44,403 nt of DNA from Deltaproteobacteria bacterium (GTDB lineage Bacteria; Desulfobacterota; DSM-4660; Desulfatiglandales; Desulfatiglandaceae), in NCBI GenBank assembly GCA_021737785.1, contig JAIPDI010000044.1:1-44403 (forward strand), in the 5' to 3' direction. The position numbers and the translations under genes were made by a program. Below are positions 23,603-32,621 of this stretch, piece by piece; the stretch's first letter is position 1; every line of letters starts with the position of its first letter. The notes beneath the pieces are model-generated. The model was not told the DNA's origin, searched no databases, and saw only the letters and a program-made list of their open reading frames with translations.

Positions 23603-23848
23603 ATGCCAAGATTCAATGGAACAGGCCCGAATGGTATGGGCCCGATGACAGGACGGGGCCGAGGGCCCTGCAATCCTTCCCAGGCCGGTTTGGGTCCGGG
23701 CACGTCATCCGGTTTCCAGACTCCGGTAACCGGTTATGGACGGGGACTCGGTAACGGCCGGGGTCAGGGACAGGGCCGAGGCCTTGGAAGAGGCCGCGGC
23801 AGAGCCTCCGGCCAGAGAGGAAATTTTCCTATGCGAGGGAACCGCTAA
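23603..23848 (+). CDS. Gly/Arg-rich DUF5320 protein
   Basis: 81 residues starting MPRFNGTGPNGMGPMTGRG, with GAGAGGAGG upstream, 19 bases after the DUF134 stop. After the conserved opening the chain is almost entirely Gly, Arg and Gln repeats (GRGQGQGRGLGRGRG). Proteins of this type are found in anaerobes next to NifX/Mrp genes; function unknown. A frame open from 23525 is not used, as its start lies inside the regulator gene. Confidence 0.8.
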   Translation: MPRFNGTGPNGMGPMTGRGRGPCNPSQAGLGPGTSSGFQTPVTGYGRGLGNGRGQGQGRGLGRGRGRASGQRGNFPMRGNR

Positions 23849-24018
23849 ACCGCGCTTGCACCCGATGACCGGTTGGTCTGAGTCATCAACCGGCCTGCGG
23901 CGGGATAATAGACACCAAGGACTGCGGTATGAGATGGGGGTGATCACGCCCTGTGTGACTGCCGCCATCTCACCCGCAAAACAGATTAACCCTTTATTTA
24001 CCAAAGGAGGTGTTCGAT

Positions 24019-24387
24019 ATGCCGGGATTCGATGGAACAGGACCCATGGGCGCAGGACCCATGACCGGAGGAGGCTGGGGCAACTGCAATCCTTCCGGAA
24101 GGTATTATGGAGCGCCGCGATACGGCCTGGGCCGTGGTTTCAGAGGCGGCTTTGGCCGTGGCAGAGGCGCATGGGGATATGGGAGAGGCTTTGGCCGGCA
24201 GGGGGCGTATGCCCCTGCAGCAGGATGGTACGGACCTGCTTATGCTGCGCCTTATGGGAATCCGTATTGCATGACCCCTGATGACGAGATGAACATGCTC
24301 AGAGATGAGGCGAACGGCATCAAGAATGAACTGGATGCCATTAATAAGCGAATTGAAGAGCTTGAGTCGAAATCCTCGGCATCATAA
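24019..24387 (+). CDS. DUF5320 protein with C-terminal coiled coil
   Basis: 122 residues from ATG 24019, with AAAGGAGG eight bases upstream. It opens MPGFDGTGPMGAGPMTGGG, like the preceding gene, continues with Gly/Arg/Tyr-rich repeats (GRGFRGGFGRGRG), and ends in a helix of heptad type (DEMNMLRDEANGIKNELDAI). The shared N-terminus shows that the two genes are paralogues. The coiled coil suggests oligomerisation. The 170 bases between the two genes hold no further frame. Confidence 0.85.
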   Translation: MPGFDGTGPMGAGPMTGGGWGNCNPSGRYYGAPRYGLGRGFRGGFGRGRGAWGYGRGFGRQGAYAPAAGWYGPAYAAPYGNPYCMTPDDEMNMLRDEANGIKNELDAINKRIEELESKSSAS

Positions 24388-24465
24388 CAAAACGCAACAA
24401 GAGGCTCCCGCGTTTCCGACGCTTCACAGGATTCAATTTTCCCGGAGGCGCGGGGGACATAAGGG

Positions 24466-25335
24466 TTGAATCTTAGTCATCGAATATTTTGTGTAAGACA
24501 TGGAACAATGGGAGTTGCGGCCGGATGGATATGCCGGGCCGCGATTCCCATCCTATCGATCGCCATGTCATTTCAGACCGCTTACGGAGGGAGGCTTCCA
24601 GTGAATGAACCTGCCAATCAGCTCTTGATCCTCTATGACAACTACACATTGAAAAAATCTCTGACGCCCGCATGGGGCTTTTCCTGTCTCATCACGCTCC
24701 CGAAGTATCAAATCCTCTTCGATACGGGCGGAGACCCTTCGATACTCACCCGGAATATGCAGGAACTCGACCTGGATTGCCGAAAGATAGACGCCGTGGC
24801 CCTCTCCCATGTCCATGGGGACCATGTGGGGGGACTGTCGGGATTCCTTCAGCAGCGGCAGGACATTACCGTCTATCTCCCAAAATCCTTTCCGGAAGAC
24901 TTCAAGCAAGCCCTCCGCCGGATGGGGACGTCTGTCGAGGAGATCGCCGGTCCCCGGATGATCCATCCCGGCGTCTACACCACCGGAGAACTCGGCCATG
25001 GGCTGAAGGAGCAGTCGCTCGTCCTGAAAACCCGTCGCGGCCTGGTCATTATCACGGGCTGCGCCCATCCCGGCATTGTGGAGATCGTGGAGCATGCCAC
25101 AGCGGTTTTCAAAGACAAGGTGTACCTCCTTGCCGGGGGCTTTCACCTGATGGGGTATTCTCTGTCTGAGTTGAAGAAAATTGCCAAGCGGCTGGATGCC
25201 CTCAAGGTGGAAAAGATCGCCCCCTGTCATTGCAGCGGCGATGAGACCAGGAACTTCTTCAAGGAGTACTACAAAGACAATTATATCACCTGTGCAACGG
25301 GGCTCCTCCTGAGCCTGCCGGAGCTTGAACAATGA
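24466..25335 (+). CDS. Metallo-beta-lactamase-fold hydrolase with signal peptide
   Basis: 289 residues from TTG 24466, or 275 from ATG 24508. A hydrophobic N-terminus (AAIPILSIAMSFQTAYG) looks like a signal peptide. The metal-binding motif is SHVHGDHVGGL, with further ligands in TGCAHPGI and the end motif CHCSGDE. The layout is that of the group that includes the DHPMP-type phosphate synthases; such hydrolases are frequent next to DUF5320/Mrp genes. The natural substrate is unknown, and an exported member would be unusual for a pterin enzyme. Confidence 0.8.
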   Translation: MNLSHRIFCVRHGTMGVAAGWICRAAIPILSIAMSFQTAYGGRLPVNEPANQLLILYDNYTLKKSLTPAWGFSCLITLPKYQILFDTGGDPSILTRNMQELDLDCRKIDAVALSHVHGDHVGGLSGFLQQRQDITVYLPKSFPEDFKQALRRMGTSVEEIAGPRMIHPGVYTTGELGHGLKEQSLVLKTRRGLVIITGCAHPGIVEIVEHATAVFKDKVYLLAGGFHLMGYSLSELKKIAKRLDALKVEKIAPCHCSGDETRNFFKEYYKDNYITCATGLLLSLPELEQ

Positions 25336-25374
25336 GCTGATTCGCTCCTGTTTTCACGAGTCGTCCGACCTTCC

Positions 25375-26046
25375 CTATTCCGTGGAGAGCGTTCTCACCG
25401 AATTGGGAAGGCTGACCTCATCCTCCCTTTTGAGCCACGGCCGCTTGTCCGGCCCTACGATCCGCGCAATCCTCTCGACAATCCAGTCAAAGGGAAAGTC
25501 GTCTGCAGGGGGGAACTTTTCGATATACTCGATATAAGGCTCTCCTCGAAGGTCCTTTTCAGGCAATATGGCATCGTGTTTTCCATCGAATTCCACCACA
25601 GGGAGACCGTTGTTGTCGCACAGGGTTTTGTCGAATGTGGCAGCGGCGTTCACCCATCGGCCATTCAGGAAAAATTGGTTGTATCCGTGCCGGGGAAAGG
25701 TATTGACGCCCAGCTTCTCATATATGTGAGGAGGCACCCGGTGGTTGGTGATCTTGGCAAAGGCCATCCGGCTCGGGATGCCGGCAGCCCTTCCAAGCGC
25801 TGTCAGGAGAACGGCCTTTTGTACGCAGTAGCCCTTGCCCCATTCCAGCACCCTGGACGCCTTGAAATCCTCCTTGAACACGGAAATCATGAAGACATTA
25901 TAATGGATCGAATCCCTGACAAAATGAAAGAGCGCGACGGCCTTGTCCGCATTGCCGGAACACCCGCTTGTGACACGCTGTGCCGTTTCCGCAATGCTCC
26001 CGTGGTCGGAATCAATGGCATATGTCGGACGCAGATAGATTTTCAT
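25375..26046 (-). CDS. Transglutaminase-like (papain-fold) protein
   Basis: About 223 residues from ATG 26046, preceded by GAAGGTG; the frame extends eight codons further. Catalytic Cys in GKGYCVQKAVLLTALGR, His in RHGYNQFFLNGRWVNA and Asp in ATFDK, the order of the transglutaminase-core triad. It has no signal peptide. Members act as cysteine proteases or amidases; the target is unknown. It converges with the hydrolase gene, 40 bases away. Confidence 0.85.
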   Translation of the reverse strand: MKIYLRPTYAIDSDHGSIAETAQRVTSGCSGNADKAVALFHFVRDSIHYNVFMISVFKEDFKASRVLEWGKGYCVQKAVLLTALGRAAGIPSRMAFAKITNHRVPPHIYEKLGVNTFPRHGYNQFFLNGRWVNAAATFDKTLCDNNGLPVVEFDGKHDAILPEKDLRGEPYIEYIEKFPPADDFPFDWIVERIARIVGPDKRPWLKREDEVSLPNSVRTLSTE

Positions 26047-26070
26047 TTCACCTTCATTCTCCATTTCCAC

Positions 26071-26377
26071 TCGGGACTTCCTTTCTGTTCGCTTACATGC
26101 AGGAAATTGGCATATTATTGGTTAACACATGGTAAATACGGGAAATCTCTTAGTGGATTGCGTAAGACATTCCTGGTTGTGACTATGCCGTGGCGGAAAT
26201 ACTTCCGGCCCGGTTCCTCTTTTTAATGGTGGCACTAACCATAAAGGGCATCATGGTTGCCACACCTTTAAATGAATGTCAAGGGTATCCCAAACCGAAA
26301 TTCGTGGCCAATTTCATTTTCAAGGCCGAAATCAGGCTAATCTTAGAATTCAAAGCATCCCGTCATAGGTTTCATGC
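26071..26377. other. Intergenic, probably decayed
   Basis: No gene is apparent. The stretch lies behind the broken CopB frame and may contain unrecognisable remains of its 3' part. Confidence 0.3.
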
Positions 26378-26614
26378 TCATTGTGCTGTCCCGGTCTGCC
26401 GGATGAATCGTGCGTCCCCGCCGACCCAGGCCTGCACATCCCAAAGCATCAGGTCTTTTCCTTCTCCGGTCTGGTATTCCAGGCGGTCTGCGCGAAAAAC
26501 GGCGAAGATCTCGTTGTCGTGAACAGGCTGCACACCGAAGTTTTCCTGGGCCCCTGATTGTGCATCGTCGGCGTATTTTCGAATCGCTTCACCTTTCTCC
26601 GGGTGGGTATCCAT
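26378..26614 (-). pseudogene. CopB-like copper-resistance protein fragment
   Basis: 78 codons. DNEIFAVFRADRLEYQT followed by LMLWDVQAWVGGD matches the start of the CopB outer-membrane domain, where WDAQAWIGGD is a hallmark. The next expected strand is missing; the frame ends 12 codons later, and the remaining part of the barrel is not found. The signal peptide and Met-rich N-terminus are also absent. It follows the Cus-type operon on the same strand, so the intact gene was probably its last member. Confidence 0.6.
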
Positions 26615-26670
26615 CTCGTGATAGTCTACTGGAAAGCCCCTGCAAATGCCTTGCTTCCATCGTCAGCGAA

Positions 26671-27681
26671 TTACTCCTTCAGCGGCAGCCGTACCGAAAA
26701 GGTGACGCCTGCATCCGGATTCGGACGCAGGGAAATGCTGCCACCATGGGCCTCCACGATTTTTTTCACGATCGGCAGCCCTAGTCCGGTTCCATCTTTT
26801 TTGGTGGAAAAAAAAGGTTCAAAAATTTTGTCCAGATCCTTCTCATTGATACCGTATCCGGTGTCGCAGCATTCCAGGACCGCATTATTTGCCGCCTTAT
26901 GCGTTCGAATCCATACGGCCTGTTGGGGAGCGGATGCCTGGACGGCGTTCGTAATCAGGTTCATCATGACCTGCTCCATTCGGTTCCTGTCCAGCGGCTG
27001 CGGAGGCAGATCGGGATCGAATGCAGTCTTTAACTCCACATTGTGTGCCTCTCCGATGGGCCGGCACATTTCGACGCAGTCCTCTGCCAGTCTGTTGAGA
27101 CTCTCCATGCTGATCTGCAGTTGAACAGCACGGCTGAAATCGAGCATTTCCCTGACCATGGATTCCAGCCGGGAGGTCTCTTTGACCACCAGGTCGAGTT
27201 TCTTCCTCTTGGGGTCGTCTGCAGACAGCTTTCTGGAAACCTGGGTCGTGAATCCGCCGATGGCCATAAGCGGTGATTTCATATCGTGGGCAATCTCTGA
27301 TACGGCTTTCCCGATGGCCGCAAGCCGTTCCGACTCAACCCTTTTCGTGTGTTCCTTACGTTCCCTTTCGGCCAAGAACCCCAGTATAAGGGCGATAAAG
27401 ATGTAGAGCGATCCTTCCAGAACCTTGTCGAAGTCCTGAGCAAACCCCTGCCACCGAAAGATCGCATAGGGGAGATAAAATACAGCCACGGCCATGGAGA
27501 TATAGAGCGCTCCCTTAAAGCCGAACCAGAAACTTCCCAGGACCAGGGGCATATAAAACAGCATCCGGTACAGGGCGTGCTGGACGGTCTTCTCGTGGAG
27601 CGTAACATAGTGGAGAATCAGAATCCCGGTGACCAGTGCACAGATGAGTGCTATTTTGGCGTTTTTATGCAGGGGCGTCAT
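26671..27681 (-). CDS. Membrane-bound sensor histidine kinase
   Basis: 336 residues from ATG 27681, with TAAGG upstream. About four N-terminal membrane helices without a sizeable periplasmic loop, then HisKA with EIAHDMKSPLMAIGG (phosphorylated His), and HATPase_c with N-box NLITNAVQA, DTGYGI, FEPFFSTK and GTGLGLPIVKKIVEAHGG. It begins 16 bases after the CusA-like gene, so it is part of the efflux operon. No response regulator gene is adjacent or elsewhere in the window; the partner must be encoded elsewhere. The membrane-embedded sensor suggests detection of membrane or quinone state or a metal within the bilayer. Confidence 0.9.
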   Translation of the reverse strand: MTPLHKNAKIALICALVTGILILHYVTLHEKTVQHALYRMLFYMPLVLGSFWFGFKGALYISMAVAVFYLPYAIFRWQGFAQDFDKVLEGSLYIFIALILGFLAERERKEHTKRVESERLAAIGKAVSEIAHDMKSPLMAIGGFTTQVSRKLSADDPKRKKLDLVVKETSRLESMVREMLDFSRAVQLQISMESLNRLAEDCVEMCRPIGEAHNVELKTAFDPDLPPQPLDRNRMEQVMMNLITNAVQASAPQQAVWIRTHKAANNAVLECCDTGYGINEKDLDKIFEPFFSTKKDGTGLGLPIVKKIVEAHGGSISLRPNPDAGVTFSVRLPLKE

Positions 27682-27697
27682 GTCTGAATCCTTAGGG

Positions 27698-30600
27698 TCA
27701 TAAACCCTGCTCGTCTTTCTTAAGCCTGGGCCGTTTCCAGATGTCATATATGACCGGAAGAATGACCAATGTCAGCAGGAGGGCGGAAAACAGTCCGCCG
27801 ACCATGGGCGCCGCGATCCTTTTCATTACCTGGGAACCGGTAGCAGTGCCCAGCATCACCGGCATCAGTCCCATAATGGTTGTGGATACGGTCATCAGAA
27901 CCGGTCGTACCCTTTCTGCAGCCCCTTCGACAATGGCTGCATGAAGGTCATCCGGGGTATGCATCCCTTCTTCAGCACTTCGCCTGGAAAATGCTTCATC
28001 CAAATAGGTCATCATCACCACCCCTGTTTCCGCAGCAAGGCCGGCGAGGGCAATGAAGCCGACCATCACAGCCACGGAAATATTATACCCCAGAAGGTAG
28101 AGAAGCCAGATGCCGCCGACGAGGGAAAAGGGGAGGCCCAGCATCACGATGCAGGACTCACTGACGCTGTTGAAGTGGAGGTAGAGAAGGACGAACACGA
28201 TGATCAAGGTGAGTGGAAGGATAATCTTCAACCGCTGCCGCGCCTTTTCCATGTATTCATACTGTCCGGACCAGATGATGGAATACCCCGGCGGAAGCTG
28301 TATTTCCTGTGAAAGAACACTCTTTGCCCGGTTTACGTAGGAGCCCACATCCACGCCTTTGAGATCCACATAGATCCAGGCATTCATGCGCGCGTTTTCT
28401 GTTTTGATGCCGGGCGGTCCCTTGTGAATGGAAATGTCCGCAAGCTGGGCCAGCGGCACGTGGGCGCCAGTAGGCGCGGCGACCAGGACCCGGTTCAGCC
28501 GTTCGATGTTGTCGCGAAGCTCGCGGCTGTAACGGACATTCACCGGATACCGTTCGAGCCCTTCCACGGTCGTGGTCACGTTCATCCCTCCGATGGCGGA
28601 CATGATGACGTCCTGAACATCCCCCACGGTCAGCCCGTAACGGGCAATCTCATAGCGGTTGATATCAAAGTCAAAATAGTTCCCGCCTGCCACCCGTTCC
28701 GAGTATACTGAAAGGGTCCCCGGTATGCCGCGTATGACGGATTCAATCCGGGCGCCGATGTCGGAGAGGGTCTCCAGCTCCGGACCGATCACCTTGATGC
28801 CCACGGGGGTCTTGATGCCCGTTGAGAGCATGTCGATGCGTGCCTTGATCGGCATGGTCCAGGCATTGGTAACGCCGGGAAATTTGACCGCGGCATCGAG
28901 ATCTTCGACCAACTCTTCCATGGTGACATATCGTTTTTCAGGCCAGATCCAGGCGAGGGGCTTCTTGAGATATTCAGGCCAGCCGGAAAAGAACCGGTCG
29001 ACGTCCTTCTTCCGCCATTCCTGCAGGATACGTCCCTTTTTCTCCTCGGGCCAGATCCAGGTAAGCGGTTTCTTCAGCCATCCGCGCCAGGAAGAAAAAT
29101 ACCGTTTCACGGCGATTTTCTCATAATGGACCTGAGGCCGAAGTTCTACGAGGGTCTCGATCATGGAAAGGGGGGCCGGATCCGTGGCCGTCTCGGCCCG
29201 TCCGATTTTCCCCAGGGTATGGAGGACTTCAGGAAAGCGCTGGATGATCTTGTCCGTCTGCTGGATCAATTCCCGGGCCTTTGTGATGGAAATCCCCGGG
29301 AGGGTCGTGGGCATGTAAAAGATGGTCCCTTCCATTAGAGGCGGCATGAATTCGCTTCCCAGCCGGCTCAAGGGGTAAACGGTTAAACAGAGGATCAGGA
29401 GGAACAGGAGTAACGTCATTTTGGGCCATTTCAGGACCCGCCGGATCACCGGTATATAGGTACGAACGAAAAACCGGCCGAGAGGGTTTTTGGCTTCGGG
29501 GATCATTTTTTGAGGCAGGAGGCAGAACACAAGGAAAACAGAGACTCCCAGGGCCGCTACAAGGCTCCAGTCGGGAAGATTCATTCCTCCCAGCCCGGCG
29601 ATGACCACCAGGAGCGGAGGCCCCGCCGTCGCCAGAATCCAGGTTCCGAGGCGCCGGCGACGGCTTGTATGGGAAGAGAACACGTTGTCCATTACAAAAA
29701 AACTCATCAAGACCGGAATAAACGTAATCGCAAGGAGGGAAGAGGCCAGCAGGGCAAAAACCCAGGTGTAGGCGAGCGGTTTGAAGAGACGGCCAGACTG
29801 GGCCTGGAGTGCGAAGACCGGCAGAAAGGAGACCGTGATGATCAGCAGGCTGCTGAACAGTGCCGGTCCCACTTCTTTCGCGGCTTCCTGGATAACCTCG
29901 ATATGGGGTTTTTGGCCCTGATTTCGTTCGAGATGTTTGTGGGCGTTTTCCACCATGACCACCGAAGCGTCCACCATCACGCCGATGGCGATGGCAATCC
30001 CGCCCAGGCTCATGATGTTGGCGTTGACCTTTATGGCATACATAATCAGAAGTGAGATCAGGATTCCTACCGGCAATGTGATGATGGCTACGAAAGCGGA
30101 ACGGAAATGGATCAAGAAGACCATGCAGACCACTGCCACGATGATCATTTGGAGGGTCAGAGCCCCAGTCAAGGTATCAATGGATCGCTGGATGAGTGCC
30201 GATCGATCGTAGGCCCATTCAATCTCAACGCCTTCGGGCAGGGAGTTTTCGAGCTCCCGGAGCCTCTTTTTCACATTCCTTATGACTTCCATGGCATTTT
30301 CACCGAACCGCATGACGATAATGCCGCCGACGGTTTCCCCCTCCCCCTTCCATTCCAGAATGCCCCGGCGAAGCTCCGGCCCCAATTTTACATTAGCGAC
30401 GTTTTTCAGCAGGATGGGGGTGCCGTAACGGTCCGTACCCAACGTAATGGACTCAAGATCTTCCTTCGACTGAATATAACCGAGCCCCCGGACCATGAAT
30501 TCGGTTTCCGCCATCTCAATGAGCCTGCCGCCGACATCGTTGTTGGAGCGCTGAATGGCGTGCCGAAGGTTTTGAATGGACAGATCATAGGCCAGCAGCT

Positions 30601-31183
30601 TGTTGGGATCCACTTCCACCTGGTACTGCTTGACAAAACCGCCGACACTTGCCACCTCGGATATCCCCGGGACAGCGGCTAATTCGTAACGAAGGAACCA
30701 GTCCTGGATGCTTCGAAGCTGCTGGAGATCGTGTGTGCCCGTGGGATCCGTTAAAATATACTCGTACACCCACCCTACGCCCGTGGCGTCCGGGCCGAGA
30801 GTGGGAGTCACCCCTTTCGGCAGCCGGCCTGCCACGAAGTTCAGATACTCCAGAACGCGCGAACGGGCCCAATACATGTCGGTACCGTCTTCAAAGATAA
30901 TGTAGACAAATGAAAATCCGAAAAAAGAGTATCCCCGGACCACCTGGGCGTAGGGCACCGCCAGCATGGCCGTGGTCAGGGGATAGGTCACCTGGTCTTC
31001 CACCACCTGGGGGGCTTGTCCCGAAAATTCGGTAAAGATAATCACCTGCACATCGGAGAGATCGGGGATCGCATCTATGGGAATATTCAACATGGCCAGT
31101 GTGCCGCCGACGGTTGCGAACAGCACAGCCAGCACGACCATAAAGCGGTTTCTGATTGAATATTCTATGATCTTTTCAATCAT
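27698..31183 (-). CDS. cusA: CusA/CzcA-type heavy-metal RND efflux pump
   Basis: 1161 residues, longer than E. coli CusA (about 1047). All RND landmarks are present: the first helix, the PN/PC porter repeats, and the proton-relay helix IAIGVMVDASVVMVENAH. Met-containing segments typical of Cu/Ag pumps (YMPTTLPGIS and ARIDMLSTGIKTPVGIK) argue for a monovalent metal. The extra length comes partly from a duplicated Trp-rich segment at 28932-29118. It exports metal from periplasm or cytoplasm through CusB and a TolC-like channel using proton flow. The gene starts seven bases after the adaptor stop. Confidence 0.92.
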   Translation of the reverse strand: MIEKIIEYSIRNRFMVVLAVLFATVGGTLAMLNIPIDAIPDLSDVQVIIFTEFSGQAPQVVEDQVTYPLTTAMLAVPYAQVVRGYSFFGFSFVYIIFEDGTDMYWARSRVLEYLNFVAGRLPKGVTPTLGPDATGVGWVYEYILTDPTGTHDLQQLRSIQDWFLRYELAAVPGISEVASVGGFVKQYQVEVDPNKLLAYDLSIQNLRHAIQRSNNDVGGRLIEMAETEFMVRGLGYIQSKEDLESITLGTDRYGTPILLKNVANVKLGPELRRGILEWKGEGETVGGIIVMRFGENAMEVIRNVKKRLRELENSLPEGVEIEWAYDRSALIQRSIDTLTGALTLQMIIVAVVCMVFLIHFRSAFVAIITLPVGILISLLIMYAIKVNANIMSLGGIAIAIGVMVDASVVMVENAHKHLERNQGQKPHIEVIQEAAKEVGPALFSSLLIITVSFLPVFALQAQSGRLFKPLAYTWVFALLASSLLAITFIPVLMSFFVMDNVFSSHTSRRRRLGTWILATAGPPLLVVIAGLGGMNLPDWSLVAALGVSVFLVFCLLPQKMIPEAKNPLGRFFVRTYIPVIRRVLKWPKMTLLLFLLILCLTVYPLSRLGSEFMPPLMEGTIFYMPTTLPGISITKARELIQQTDKIIQRFPEVLHTLGKIGRAETATDPAPLSMIETLVELRPQVHYEKIAVKRYFSSWRGWLKKPLTWIWPEEKKGRILQEWRKKDVDRFFSGWPEYLKKPLAWIWPEKRYVTMEELVEDLDAAVKFPGVTNAWTMPIKARIDMLSTGIKTPVGIKVIGPELETLSDIGARIESVIRGIPGTLSVYSERVAGGNYFDFDINRYEIARYGLTVGDVQDVIMSAIGGMNVTTTVEGLERYPVNVRYSRELRDNIERLNRVLVAAPTGAHVPLAQLADISIHKGPPGIKTENARMNAWIYVDLKGVDVGSYVNRAKSVLSQEIQLPPGYSIIWSGQYEYMEKARQRLKIILPLTLIIVFVLLYLHFNSVSESCIVMLGLPFSLVGGIWLLYLLGYNISVAVMVGFIALAGLAAETGVVMMTYLDEAFSRRSAEEGMHTPDDLHAAIVEGAAERVRPVLMTVSTTIMGLMPVMLGTATGSQVMKRIAAPMVGGLFSALLLTLVILPVIYDIWKRPRLKKDEQGL
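28932..29118 (-). repeat. Internal duplication within the CusA-like gene
   Basis: Two copies of a segment encoding W..(L)KKPL(T/A)WIWPE, with the upstream YFSSW/RFFSGW part, lie in tandem (about 29042-29118 and 28932-29003 on the minus strand). Relatives have one such segment. It falls in the periplasmic porter domain. Confidence 0.75.
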
Positions 31184-31190
31184 GGGCCTG

Positions 31191-32621
31191 TCAATGACCT
31201 GGATGGGGGGTCTCTTTGCCTTCTATTGGCGTCTTAGTTTCCCCCTCCATTGATTTTCCATTATTCATATCCGCGCGTTTGGGTTCCATCATCTGCTGCA
31301 CCGCCTCTGTGAGGTCGGACTCCGAATCGATCAGGAACTGGCCCGAAGTGACAATCACCTCCCCCGGGGCAAGTCCGGATAAAACCTGAAACTCTGTGTT
31401 CATCTGAAGGCCCAGGGTCAGGTCCCGGGGTTCGAATTTGTTGTTTTCCCTTACCACAAAGGCGACGTTGCGTTCTCCGGAGCGGATGACCGCCTCCGAA
31501 GGAACCACAATCCCTTCTCCTTGATCGCTTTTTATGATGATGTCGCAGTACATGTCGGGTTTGAGTGTAAAATTCGGATTGTCGAATTCCAGCCGCACCA
31601 CCACATCGCGTGTTTTCTGCTGAAGGTACGGGTAAACAAAAGAAACCTTGCCGGAATAGGTCCTTCCCGGAAAGTAGGGAAGGGTCATTTCCGCTTCCTG
31701 GCCCTGTGACACCCACGGCAGTTCGTATTCGTAGATGTGGGCTTCGACCCAGATCCGCGAGAGATCTGCGATCCGATAGACCGTGGTGCCGGTCCTTATA
31801 TAAGTGCCCGCCTCAGCGTTTTTTTGGATCACCACGCCGTTGAACGGGGAGCGGAGAGTGAGGGTCTTTTTGAGCTTTCCGGATTTCTCCATGGCACGTA
31901 TTGCGCTTTCCGGTATGTCGAAATACCGGAGCCTCTCGCGGGCGGATTCCAGCAGATCCAGGTTCTTCCTGCCGTGGCGGGTAAAATTTAGATAAGCGGC
32001 AAGATACTCCTGTTGGGCGGAGAAAAGCTCCGGCGAATACAGGTCAAAAAGCGGCTGGCTCTTTTCCACAAATTTTCCGGTAAAATCCACATGTATTTTC
32101 TCAATCCAGCCGCTGACCTTGGGACTGATCTCGGCGGTTCGCGTTTCATCGTAAGTGATATTCCCGTATGTCCGTATGGTTCGAACCAGCGGCGCCTTCT
32201 CCACCCGGGCAGTTCTAATGCCCATATTCTGCTGAACGACCGGGTCGATGCGCACATCAACACCATCCACCAGTTCGTCCTCGTAGACGGGCACCAGATC
32301 CATCCCCATGACACTTTTTCCGGGTTGGTCGTAGACCTCCGTGGGATTCATCGGAGAACGCCAGTAGGCCACCTTTCTTTCCTCTTTTTCTGGGATTGTC
32401 TTTTCCGCGGTTTCATGAGAAATCTCCAGATATCCCAACAGATAAGCGCCGCCGCCCCCGATCAGAAGGGTAAGCGCTGCGGTGATGAGTACCACCCAAA
32501 ATGATGGGATGCCTTTTTTATCCGGTGTTTTTGTCGTCAAATTCAAACTCCCAGCAGCTTTCTCATGGTTCCTTCTATCGGAGGGTCGTTCCCACCACCT
32601 GCTCCAGATTTGCCCAGGCAA
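31191..32621 (-). CDS. cusB: CusB-like periplasmic adaptor (membrane fusion protein)
   Basis: Up to 476 residues. One N-terminal anchor helix (FWVVLITAALTLLIGGGGAY), a heavy-metal-binding segment (KVAYWRSPMNPTEVYDQPGKS with VMGMDLVPVY; relatives have YxCPMHP, here the Cys and His are Trp-Arg and Asn), then barrel-sandwich and alpha-hairpin domains and the C-terminal beta-barrel. The loss of Cys and His leaves Met residues as possible Cu(I) ligands. The ATG at 32621 would overlap the previous gene by 47 bases; TTG codons at 32546 or 32540, after GGGAG, are likelier starts. Confidence 0.85.
   Translation of the reverse strand: MPGQIWSRWWERPSDRRNHEKAAGSLNLTTKTPDKKGIPSFWVVLITAALTLLIGGGGAYLLGYLEISHETAEKTIPEKEERKVAYWRSPMNPTEVYDQPGKSVMGMDLVPVYEDELVDGVDVRIDPVVQQNMGIRTARVEKAPLVRTIRTYGNITYDETRTAEISPKVSGWIEKIHVDFTGKFVEKSQPLFDLYSPELFSAQQEYLAAYLNFTRHGRKNLDLLESARERLRYFDIPESAIRAMEKSGKLKKTLTLRSPFNGVVIQKNAEAGTYIRTGTTVYRIADLSRIWVEAHIYEYELPWVSQGQEAEMTLPYFPGRTYSGKVSFVYPYLQQKTRDVVVRLEFDNPNFTLKPDMYCDIIIKSDQGEGIVVPSEAVIRSGERNVAFVVRENNKFEPRDLTLGLQMNTEFQVLSGLAPGEVIVTSGQFLIDSESDLTEAVQQMMEPKRADMNNGKSMEGETKTPIEGKETPHPGH

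Noticed and set aside
24401-24454. Hairpin between the second DUF5320 gene and the hydrolase gene
   Set aside because: CCCGCG and CGCGGG can pair but are far apart with no T-tract; too weak to call a terminator.
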